This document shows positions 44,900-53,800 of a stretch of 64,000 nt of DNA, in pieces. The stretch is taken from NCBI GenBank assembly GCA_903898755.1, contig CAIUGT010000051.1, forward strand, positions 17,627-81,626, in the 5' to 3' direction. The translations under genes were made by a program, and so were the position numbers. Source of the DNA: an uncultured bacterium. GTDB lineage: Bacteria > Planctomycetota > Phycisphaerae > Phycisphaerales > SM1A02. Below the pieces are notes generated by a model. The model saw only the letters and a program-made list of their open reading frames with translations. It ran no database searches and was not told the origin of the DNA. How positions within the stretch are numbered: position 1 is the first letter of the stretch; every line of letters begins with the position of its first letter.

Positions 44900-46168
44900 A
44901 TGACATCAATTGGTTACTGCGCGAACGTGCACCCAGGCCGCAATGTTGCGCAACTGCGTGAATCACTTGCGGGACCCATGGCGCGCGTGGCGCGAGGTTT
45001 GTCTCAACCAACACTTCCAGTTTCATTATGGCTTTCAGCCGAAACAATTCGTGAACTTTCCGATCAACCTTCTTTGGCGGAGCGCCTACGTGACGAAGCG
45101 CAAGACTTTGGAATTTCATTCGTAGCCATCAACGCGTTTCCCTACGGCAACTTCCATGCGCAGCGCGTGAAGAACGCGGTGTATGAACCCAACTGGACCG
45201 ATGGCCGCCGCGCGCACTACACACTGGCCGTGGCGGAACTGCTTCCACTCTTGGTTGCAGACGGTACCCAACACATCAGCATCAGCACATTGCCGCTCGG
45301 TTGGCGCGAAACTTTTTCCGCAAGTGGCAGCGGCGCGTCCGTTGGAATTGCGTCCGCGGCGCTTGAGCACATCGCCTCGCGCCTGCATGCAATTGAGCAA
45401 ACCACCGGCTTGCACATCACGCTTGATATTGAGCCTGAGCCCGGTTGCGCCATTGAAACAAGCGAGGAACTTGTCGGATTTTTCTCGCATTGTCTTCCCA
45501 CCACCACGCGTACGGCCGTCAACTTGCGCCGTTACATCGGCGCATGCGTTGATGTTTGTCACGGCGCCGTGATGGGGGAACCGCCCCATGAGTTTTTTGA
45601 GCGCTGCGCGAAAGCCGGCGTCGCCATCAATCGAGTGCAACTCTCTAGCGCCATCAAAGGCACCAACTCGGAGCACGACCTTGCGGCACTGGCGCAATTC
45701 AACGAGCCGCGCTACTTGCATCAAGTGGTGACTGGCTTTGGCGCATCGCGGCGACTGTGGAACGACATTCCAAATTTCCTTGCCGACACAAACATTGGTC
45801 ACAACCCTGCGCACACGTCCACCACAAAAAGTATCGGCGAAACTTTTTCACCAACTCTGGCCAACACCGCGCTGCATCATCTCACCAACTCCGCGACACA
45901 AGAATGGCGCTGTCATTGGCACGTTCCCATTCATCACGCCATGATCAATGGACTTGAAACAACTTCAAGCGCCATCACTGGCACGCTTGATGCCGTGTTG
46001 CGCCTGCCAAACGCGCCGCTGATTGAAGTGGAAACATACGCTTGGACGCAACTTCCACATCTGGACCACGTTTCGAGCGAAAGTGAAGTTGAGCAGGGAA
46101 TTGTGCAGGAAATCCGCTACGCTCAAACGTGCGCGGCGGCCGCACAAGCCGCTAGCGATCTTGCATGA
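44900..46168 (+). CDS. eboE: EboE-like xylose-isomerase-type TIM-barrel protein
   Basis: This is a 422-residue protein with the pattern of a TIM-barrel sugar isomerase/epimerase-like family. The opening SIGYCANVHPGRNVAQLRE is typical of the metabolite traffic protein EboE. Further conserved-looking runs are AINAFPYGNFHAQRVKNAVY, LDIEPEPGCAIET with acidic metal-ligand candidates, GACVDVCHGAVMGEPP, and INRVQLSSAIKG. The C-terminal half holds CHWHVPIHHAMINGLETTSS. The real activity is unknown. Its stop overlaps the EboC start by four bases, so the two are coupled; the gene lies 36 bases after the tlpA-like gene. Confidence 0.8.
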   Translation: MTSIGYCANVHPGRNVAQLRESLAGPMARVARGLSQPTLPVSLWLSAETIRELSDQPSLAERLRDEAQDFGISFVAINAFPYGNFHAQRVKNAVYEPNWTDGRRAHYTLAVAELLPLLVADGTQHISISTLPLGWRETFSASGSGASVGIASAALEHIASRLHAIEQTTGLHITLDIEPEPGCAIETSEELVGFFSHCLPTTTRTAVNLRRYIGACVDVCHGAVMGEPPHEFFERCAKAGVAINRVQLSSAIKGTNSEHDLAALAQFNEPRYLHQVVTGFGASRRLWNDIPNFLADTNIGHNPAHTSTTKSIGETFSPTLANTALHHLTNSATQEWRCHWHVPIHHAMINGLETTSSAITGTLDAVLRLPNAPLIEVETYAWTQLPHLDHVSSESEVEQGIVQEIRYAQTCAAAAQAASDLA

Positions 46169-47139
46169 GCAACGAATCAATGCCATCTCCCGCCGCTTCC
46201 GCCGCCATAAATGGTCGCAATAGTTTCGGCGCGTTCATGAAACTTTTTCGCATTTCAAACTCGCCCACCGTGGTGACAAACTCGCTTGTGGGCGCGGCGG
46301 TGGCAACAGCGGTCGCGCCAGGATCATTTGAAAACACCACACAGGTTGCAATTGTCACCGCGGGCGTTGTCATGATCTATATCGCGGGCATGGCCATCAA
46401 TGATTATTTTGATCAAGTGGTCGATGGTCACGAGCGACCAACACGCCCTATTCCAGCGGGACAAATTTCGCCAATGACCGCGCTGATATGCGGAATTGTT
46501 TTGCTTGTTGCAGGCATGGCGGCATGCGCTTGGGTTTCGCTTGATGTGTTGCCGTGGGTCATGCTGCTGGCAAGCGCGGTGCTTGCGTACAACATGTTGC
46601 ATCTTGCAAAATTTGTCGGACCGCTACTCATGGGAGTATGTCGCGCGCTTATTCCCGTGATTGCGGCAATCGCGTTGTCGCCAATTCAAACTCCTGCCTG
46701 GAACATTCTTGTGTTCTTCGCACTCCCGCTTGGACTTGCGGGCGCCAGTATTTCACTTGTCGCGCGCAATGAAATGTCGACAAGCCACGCATCGCCTTCC
46801 ACACAATCCGCGCGAACCATGATCGCCACCGCGCTCATGGGCCTTGCCGCGCTTGCGCCACTTGGTGCAATTGCAACGCGCACTGTGGAGCCCATGTCCT
46901 TCTTCATGACGCTCACCTATGTCATTTCCCTGGCGCTGGTTGGAATTTCTATTTTCCGCGGACTCGTTCTCCTTAGCCATCCATACGCAGCTTTCAAAGG
47001 AGTCATGCGGTGGATCGCGGCGCTTTCGCTTATGGACGCGGCAAGCCTTTGCATTTTAAATCAACCAGTGCTGGCGTACGCGTCCATTGGTTGCTTTATT
47101 CTTGCGATACTTCTTCAACGGCGCGTCGCTGGAAGTTAA
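46165..47139 (+). CDS. eboC: EboC-like UbiA-family membrane prenyltransferase
   Basis: This is a 324-residue polytopic membrane protein of the UbiA family, whose members attach prenyl groups to acceptors. The first Asp-rich motif is NDYFDQVVDGHERPTRPI (Asn79, Asp80, Asp83, Asp87), binding prenyl-pyrophosphate through magnesium. The second Asp-rich motif of canonical UbiA is not clear, which is also my recollection for other EboC-like proteins. Eight or nine hydrophobic segments follow. Its start overlaps the EboE stop. EboC is one of the Ebo proteins linked by genetics to scytonemin export in cyanobacteria. Confidence 0.85.
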   Translation: MSNESMPSPAASAAINGRNSFGAFMKLFRISNSPTVVTNSLVGAAVATAVAPGSFENTTQVAIVTAGVVMIYIAGMAINDYFDQVVDGHERPTRPIPAGQISPMTALICGIVLLVAGMAACAWVSLDVLPWVMLLASAVLAYNMLHLAKFVGPLLMGVCRALIPVIAAIALSPIQTPAWNILVFFALPLGLAGASISLVARNEMSTSHASPSTQSARTMIATALMGLAALAPLGAIATRTVEPMSFFMTLTYVISLALVGISIFRGLVLLSHPYAAFKGVMRWIAALSLMDAASLCILNQPVLAYASIGCFILAILLQRRVAGS

Positions 47140-47259
47140 TTCTCTACACGCGACAACTCCCGCTGCCACACTTGATGTTCGCACGCTGGCTTTGCCGACC
47201 GTACATATTCCATCTTTCCAGCATATTTCTTTCGTGAATGTTTCCGTACTCTTACATAC

Positions 47260-48738
47260 ATGCCTTCCGCCACTACAACCAATCATGACTCTGGTTGCGC
47301 GCGCACTGTCGTGATCAATGTGGTTGGGCTTTCAGCGCGCCACATTGGAGTGAACACGCCGCGTCTGCGTGAACTTGCGCGTTCTCTTGGCGGCGCGCGT
47401 CCACTGCGTCCAGATTTTCCAGCCGTCACCTGCACTTCGCAATCCAGCATGCTGACTGGTTGTGCGCCGCACGAGCACGGAGTGGTAGCCAATGGCTGGT
47501 TTGATCGCGAACAAGGCGAGGCCCGTTTATGGCGCCAATCCAACGCGCTTGTGAGCGGCGAAAAAGTGTGGGACAAAGCCAAAGCGCGCAATCCAAAATG
47601 CACAACGGCGAATTTATTTTGGTGGTTCAACATGAATTCCAGTTGCGACTTCACGGTCACGCCGCGGCCCATTTACACGCACAATGGCCGTAAAATTCCC
47701 GATCTTTCCACGCAGCCAGATGCGCTGCGTGACTCCCTGCAAAATAATCTTGGCGCATTTCCGCTGTTTGATTTCTGGGGTCCCCGCGCGGGTATTCGCT
47801 CAAGCGACTGGATCGCCCGCGCTGCAATGCAAGTCATGCGCGAGCACGATCCCGCCCTGACACTGATTTATATTCCGCACCTTGACTATGTGCTGCAACG
47901 CGAAGGTCCCAACTCTCCCGCGCTTGCGGCGGAGCTTCGCGAAGTGGATCGCATTGTTGGCGGCTTGCTTGATGCGTGTGTCGCGCGCAACGCACGTCCG
48001 ATTGTGCTGAGTGAATATGGCATTGAGGCGGCAACGCAACCGGTGTATCTCAATCGCGCGTTGCGTGAAGCAGGCTTTATCACGGTACGCCATGAACTTG
48101 GTCGCGACGCGCTGGAGCCCATGACTTCGCCCGCATTCGCCTTGTGTGACCACCAAATTGCACATGTGTATGTGCGCGATACCACAAGTACGCCAACAAA
48201 AATTTCAAATCGTGGTCCATCCATGTCACCCGAACACGAGTCACGCGTGCAACGCATAGCGCAATTGCTCGCCGCACTGCCCGGCGTTGAAAGCGTGCTT
48301 GATCGCTCCGCGCAATCCGCGCTTCACCTTGATCACCCGCGTAGTGGCGACTTAGTCGTCACCGCCAAAACTGGCGCGTGGTTCGCCTATCCATGGTGGC
48401 TTGACGATGCGCGCGCGCCGGATTTTGCGCGCTGTGTGGACATTCATAAAAAGCCTGGCTACGACCCATGCGAATTGTTGATTGACCCATTGATCGCGCT
48501 GCCCGCTCTGCGCGTGGCAAAATTTAAAATCGCGCGAGCGCTTGGCTTTCGCGCCACCCTGCAACTCACCCCACTTGACGCGTCGCTGGTGAAAGGCACG
48601 CACGGGCGCACGCACCTTGCGCCAGGCTTTGAGCCCGTGGTGCTGGCGGAAAATTCGCTTTTACCCGAGAAAGATTTTGTTTCCTGCCAAGATATTTCCG
48701 ACATCGTTCTGCGGCATCTATTTCACAACCAATCCTAA
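47260..48738 (+). CDS. eboF: EboF-like nucleotide-pyrophosphatase-family phosphodiesterase
   Basis: This is a 492-residue protein of the alkaline-phosphatase superfamily, nucleotide pyrophosphatase/phosphodiesterase type. A probable nucleophile Thr lies in PAVTCTSQSSMLTG (Thr57 or Thr59), followed by PHEHGVV. Metal-ligand regions are IYIPHLDYVLQREGP, VLSEYGIE and ALCDHQIAHVYV. The first metal-ligand position, usually Asp, reads Asn20 in VVINVVGLSARHIG. No signal peptide is seen in the N terminus, so the activity would be cytoplasmic. It closes the Ebo-type cluster after a spacer of about 120 bases. Confidence 0.8.
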   Translation: MPSATTTNHDSGCARTVVINVVGLSARHIGVNTPRLRELARSLGGARPLRPDFPAVTCTSQSSMLTGCAPHEHGVVANGWFDREQGEARLWRQSNALVSGEKVWDKAKARNPKCTTANLFWWFNMNSSCDFTVTPRPIYTHNGRKIPDLSTQPDALRDSLQNNLGAFPLFDFWGPRAGIRSSDWIARAAMQVMREHDPALTLIYIPHLDYVLQREGPNSPALAAELREVDRIVGGLLDACVARNARPIVLSEYGIEAATQPVYLNRALREAGFITVRHELGRDALEPMTSPAFALCDHQIAHVYVRDTTSTPTKISNRGPSMSPEHESRVQRIAQLLAALPGVESVLDRSAQSALHLDHPRSGDLVVTAKTGAWFAYPWWLDDARAPDFARCVDIHKKPGYDPCELLIDPLIALPALRVAKFKIARALGFRATLQLTPLDASLVKGTHGRTHLAPGFEPVVLAENSLLPEKDFVSCQDISDIVLRHLFHNQS

Positions 48739-48866
48739 ATCGCGCTTCGAATCTGAACGAAATATTGATATCACCACACTCCAACGATTGAACCAAAAAT
48801 CCGAAAGCAACTCGCCATAACGCAATTTTATTTTCTCACTCCGCGCATTTTCCAAATCCAAAGCCC

Positions 48867-49619
48867 ATGAAATTGTTCATTTCCATTCTTGTGCTTACGT
48901 TGATTGCCGGCGCCGCCGCTCTGTTGTGGCCGCAAAGCCAAAGTAAATACAACGCAGAAATTTCACTCAACGACGATGCACAAATACAACACAACTTCTC
49001 TGCTCAGACTGCGCCAATCACAACTGCAGGGCTCTCAACGACCACTTCTCAAACCGTGTCAACCACAACGCCCTCTGTTGCAAATTCAAACACTATTACC
49101 GCTGCAAAACCAATCGCACAATCCACAACCACCGCTTCCAAACCCGCAAAAATCACGCACGGCAACAACAATCAACTTGAAGTTGACGGCCGCTACACCA
49201 TTCTTGGCTCGGGTACAGAACTTGATCCCTACCGCATCACATGGGATCTTCTCAAGAGTGCGTATGAAACGATGGATCTGAACGGTTCACGTGTCACTCC
49301 ACCAAAGCGCCTAGAAATGCTCAACGGAACCTATGTTCAAATCAGCGGATATCTAGCGCCGCCTTTGTGGGGTCAAGAAACAAAGGAACTTCTGGTCATG
49401 CTGAATCGCTGGGATGGTTGTTGCGTTGGACTGCCACCAACTCCATTTGATTGCATCGAGGCGCAACTTGCAGTGCCAATGAAACTGGGCGCCGCGCACA
49501 CGATTAGTTACGGCACCATTCGCGGAAAATTTATTGTGGAGCCTTTCAAGGCCGGAACATTTTTAATTGGGCTGTATCGGCTGGAAGACTCTCAAACTGA
49601 CGATACAAAGTCGCGTTGA
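48867..49619 (+). CDS. DUF3299-like secreted or membrane-anchored protein
   Basis: This is a 250-residue protein with a hydrophobic N-terminal segment (about 3-22), a long Thr/Ser/Ala-rich linker (about 45-100) and a C-terminal domain of about 130 residues. That domain has VQISGYLAPPLWG and CCVGLPPTPFDCIEAQL, a pattern similar to DUF3299, a family found in secreted proteins of several phyla with unknown function. The linker looks like an exported spacer. It lies 128 bases after the EboF-like gene, so it may be a separate unit. No function is assigned. Confidence 0.6.
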   Translation: MKLFISILVLTLIAGAAALLWPQSQSKYNAEISLNDDAQIQHNFSAQTAPITTAGLSTTTSQTVSTTTPSVANSNTITAAKPIAQSTTTASKPAKITHGNNNQLEVDGRYTILGSGTELDPYRITWDLLKSAYETMDLNGSRVTPPKRLEMLNGTYVQISGYLAPPLWGQETKELLVMLNRWDGCCVGLPPTPFDCIEAQLAVPMKLGAAHTISYGTIRGKFIVEPFKAGTFLIGLYRLEDSQTDDTKSR

Positions 49620-49716
49620 CACATTGATGCCGCCAACTCAATTGCTTGTATTCAAAGTAAAATTCAAACGCAACATTCCGCTTAGTCACATCTGACCTTC
49701 ACTTTCGTAATCCACC

Positions 49717-50838
49717 ATGTCCATCCCTCCCACCTCTGAACATAAACAGACATACACCGGCATTCAAGCTCTGCGATTTGTCGCTGCAATGTTGGTTGTG
49801 CTGGCGCATTCAACAGCCATGGTGAATGAACGCATGCACCTTGATATGTTCAAATGGCGCGCCGGTTGGTCGGGCGTGGACATTTTCTTTGTCATCTCTG
49901 GATTTGTCATGACCATTTCATCTGGCGGTCTTACGCAACGCGTGGATGGCTGGAAGATATTCATTACGCGGAGGCTGATCCGAATTGTTCCCCTGTACTG
50001 GGTTGCCACCACAATCAAACTTGCAACCATTCTCGTGCTGCCCTCACTTGCGCTTGACTCGCCGCTGGAATTGTGGAACACCATTGCGTCATATTTGTTC
50101 TTTCCAACATTCGACGACAAATCATTGCTCGCCGCTCCGCTTCTCAAAGTGGGCTGGACGCTCAACTATGAAATGCTCTTCTACGCCATCTTCACTCTGG
50201 CGCTTTTTCTAGGCCAATCACCCCTCAAATTCACCGCCGTCATTTTCTCTCTTGCCGTGGCAATCAACATTTTCTCAACACCCAGTGTTCCTTTGATCTA
50301 CGGATTTCTTGAACCCATCTTGATGGAGTTTGTCATGGGCATGTTGGTGGCCAAACTTTGCATGCATATCAACAACATGAACGCGAATGTGAACACTGGC
50401 GCAAATAATTTCATTGACACACTGCTTCAATTTTTTTCAACCACCAAAGTTGGCGCCATTATTTGCGTTGCTGCCGTAGTGGTTTCTTTCACGATCATGT
50501 TCAATTACGCACAGCAACCCATGTGGTGGCGATGGGCTTACTGGGGACTTCCATCCATGGTCATTGTCGCGGTGATCGCGCTGTGGGAACCCGCCTTGCG
50601 AAAAGTCATCCCAAAATTACTCGCCACGCTTGGCGACTCCTCGTATTCCCTCTATTTATTCCACACATTCACTGTTCCGCTTCTCGGCACGCTCATGCTC
50701 AAACTCAAATTGGTGCAACCCACACTTGCGCTTGCCGCATGCATTGTGATTTCACCCATTGCGTGCCTAGCGATTTACAATTGGTTTGAATTACCTATGA
50801 CAACGCGGCTGAAAAGGCTGGCGTCATTTCGACAATGA
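49717..50838 (+). CDS. Acyltransferase-3 family membrane protein
   Basis: This is a 373-residue integral membrane acyltransferase of the family-3 type (OafA/NodX-like), which transfers acyl groups from the cytoplasm to extracytoplasmic sugars. The opening IQALRFVAAMLVVLAHS with Arg and His near the first helix, followed by GVDIFFVISGFVM and RRLIRIVPLYWVAT, is characteristic. About ten hydrophobic segments are visible. The last gene-proximal helix ends in LPMTTRLKRL, also typical. The acceptor is unknown; lipopolysaccharide or other cell-envelope glycans are common. A hairpin just after the stop separates it from the convergent kinase gene. Confidence 0.88.
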   Translation: MSIPPTSEHKQTYTGIQALRFVAAMLVVLAHSTAMVNERMHLDMFKWRAGWSGVDIFFVISGFVMTISSGGLTQRVDGWKIFITRRLIRIVPLYWVATTIKLATILVLPSLALDSPLELWNTIASYLFFPTFDDKSLLAAPLLKVGWTLNYEMLFYAIFTLALFLGQSPLKFTAVIFSLAVAINIFSTPSVPLIYGFLEPILMEFVMGMLVAKLCMHINNMNANVNTGANNFIDTLLQFFSTTKVGAIICVAAVVVSFTIMFNYAQQPMWWRWAYWGLPSMVIVAVIALWEPALRKVIPKLLATLGDSSYSLYLFHTFTVPLLGTLMLKLKLVQPTLALAACIVISPIACLAIYNWFELPMTTRLKRLASFRQ

Positions 50839-50874
50839 TTTCTCGCGCGCCAGGCCACTGGATTTCCGAGAAAT
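50838..50874. terminator. Hairpin between convergent acyltransferase and kinase genes
   Basis: ATTTCTCG and CGAGAAAT pair as an eight-base stem, with an inner CCAG-GCCA-CTGG hairpin. It overlaps both gene ends. There is no T-run, so it is a candidate bidirectional stop rather than a proven terminator. Confidence 0.45.
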
Positions 50875-53800
50875 TACGGAGTCCGCGCCACACGAAAACC
50901 GCTGAATATTCCGCGGTATTCAGGCGTCAGCTTCCCACGACTCCATGAGGTGCAAAGGTCGGAACCGTAATATTCGTCACCACCACGCAACACACGCTTG
51001 GATCCAGTCGCGGGTCCTTGCGGATCCACTACGGCATCGGTTGGATACGGGCCAATCCAATCCGCGCACCACTGCCAAACATTTCCAACCGAATCAAACA
51101 TGCCAAAATCATTTGGTTTCTTCTGCGCAACTGGCCAAGCACTGCTTTGGGAATTCTGCTCATACCAAGCGTACTTCGAAAGCAAATTTGAAGACTCTCC
51201 AAAGAAATACGCGGTCTTCGCATTGGCACGAATCGCAAATTCCAGTTCGGCTTCCGTAGGCAAGCGGTAACCCTTCAGTTTCTGATAATTGGATTTCAAT
51301 TTCACATCATTGTCACCCTTGCCAATTTCAAAACACCATTGATCCTCGGAAATACCCTCTTGCTGACTCAGCCAATTGCAATACCGAGCCACCATATACC
51401 AATTTAAATTCACAACTGGAACATCGAGTGATCTTGTATTCCTGCTCTGTTCATCTGGAGTCTGAAGAAAATCAGGGTTCATACGACGATACTCATTCAG
51501 CGTGATGTCGGTGGCTCCAAGCACAAACGAATGGGAAATTTGAACTTGATGTTGTCCATCGACGGATGTTTCGTTGGCGTTCTTGGCTGCATTGCCCATC
51601 ATGAAATTGACGGGTCCAAAAATCACCACTTCAGTTTGTCCTTGCGCATTTAAAATCCAACGGGGCTCTGTAAATGAAGCGTTATTTCGGCTTGATTCCT
51701 GCGCCATTTTTAAAGTGGCCTTCCGCTGCTCTTTCGTTTGCGGATTCTGGAGCAATGAGTCCAGTGTAGTGGCAACCCATTGCTTCTCGCCCCATTGTTG
51801 AAGTAACCATTGCGCGCTGGCATGCAAGCCCGCGTCTGGATCGTTTAGAAAAATATCTTTCGCGCGCTTCACCACGTCTTCCCGAAGGCCAGATGAAATG
51901 TGTACCAGTTTAAATTCGCCAAGAGCCAACAAAATGGCACGGCGAATTGAAATGTCATTTTCCACGCGTTCCTGCTTCGCAAGAAGTTCGGGATCAATGC
52001 CAGAGTGCGCCATGCGATCAATGATGTAACTACGCAACCGGGGATCAGATGAATGTTTCAATTGAGGCCAAACTTTGCCAGCGTGGTCAAGTTGCACAAG
52101 CGCAACCGCGGCGTTCGCCTGTTGCCTTGCCAGAATTTCCTTGTCAGCGTCAAGCGCGTCTGCTGGTAATTGCTGATCCAGTTTTGTCAAAAGCAGATCA
52201 ACGGCCTCTTGACCATGCGATTTCAAAACTAAAAAAACGGCGTTGAATTGTTCCTCATCCGCCGCCAATATAATCTCGAACAAAATCGGCAATTTATCTT
52301 TGGCAAAACCAACTAACACTGTTGTCGCCAAATTTCGCTCAACCGCATACGTTGTTCCGTGATGTTTAAAAATTTCGACCAAAGGATTTAAAAGAGGCTC
52401 GCGCACGGATTGAAACTCCTCGCTCCACGCCCCAAGAAACATTGGATTTTCAGCGACAAGATCCTTCACAATCATGTTGCTATTTTCCCTCCATCGTGAA
52501 TCATTTGGATCATATTTTGCAAGCGCCGCCGCCGCGCGCAAGCGTTCGCGATGTTTGCTCTCACCTGGTTCACCAAGTTTTTGCCACAGCGCTTCTATGT
52601 GCTTCTCTTTTGTTTTTTCAAGTGCGCCGCGAATCACATTGAACTCTTCGGGATCGGCTTGCAACATGGATTGAAAAAGTTCATCCGACTGCGAGGCGTC
52701 TGAAGGAAGCAAGGCCAATTGATACAACGCTTGCTTGCTTTTTTGCTTTTTGAACGTTGCAATTTCTTTATTTTTCTTGCCTTCCTGTTCGTCTTCCTTC
52801 GCCGCTGCCAATTCTTTATGCAGTGTCTCGTTGAGTAACTTACGATACGGCGCCATGTCGCCCAGGATTTTTGGAACTTCATCTATTTTGGCCGTGCGTA
52901 ATTGTTCCAAAAGCGTTTGCGCGTGCGAGTGCCAGTAATACTCTTGAGCGCTCCAACCGAGCACGATCAAAATGACAATATTGATTGCAAATCGAACCGC
53001 ATATCGCTTGCCGGCGGTTCGCATCATGAGACGCTGCGTTTGGGACCAACTGCTACGCGATGTTTGCAAGCGAATTTGCAACCACTGAAACCGCGACGGA
53101 AGTTGCCGTGCGTCGCGCCGAATTTGCCAACTGTTTGCTTGTTCCACCAACAATAATTCCGCACGCCCTCGTGAAGTCTCTTTCTGTCTGCTCGTCAACC
53201 AATCGCGCAACGACGGGACCAAGTAATCATGCGCAAGTTGGTAGTGCCCATCTTGTAACGCCGCTGATTGATCTTCATCATTTGTGATCGAAGAATCCAC
53301 TGGCGTAATCAGGCGCAAATCACGATCGAGCATCTGCAAAAGTTCTTCAAATTCACGAGGTTTTCCTTGATAACCAGAAGCCAATTGCAATTGCGCGCGT
53401 GTTTGCATGTGCCCCTTGATATCAATTCCTGATTCCGGCAGAAGGGCTCGCAAAACCGCCTTCGCCGCTTTGCGATGCGCCCTGCGTGATGGGTGCGCGG
53501 CGCGCTCTCCAAAATTCTCCTCTAAGAATGCCGAAGCAACTCCTTCGGTCCCACCAATTTGAAGAAGCGTGTTTAAATTCCAGGGCTTGCCTTTGAACAT
53601 CTCTGCGAACAGCGTTAAGCGCACGGAGATCACCTTGCCATCTTGTGCCAAACCCGCCACCGAATCTTCTACGAATTTCTGTTGACTCGTTGAAAGATCC
53701 CCCGTCGCGGGCAATTCACCATATGCGCGTCCAAACGCCGTCAGCACTCGCTGAGCGTGGCGTAATGAGAAAAGATCCACAACCGCGGAGTTCACGCCCT

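Noticed and set aside
44900..46168. Xylose isomerase
   Set aside because: Only the TIM-barrel pattern is shared. The family-specific opening and the coupling to the UbiA-like gene favour EboE.
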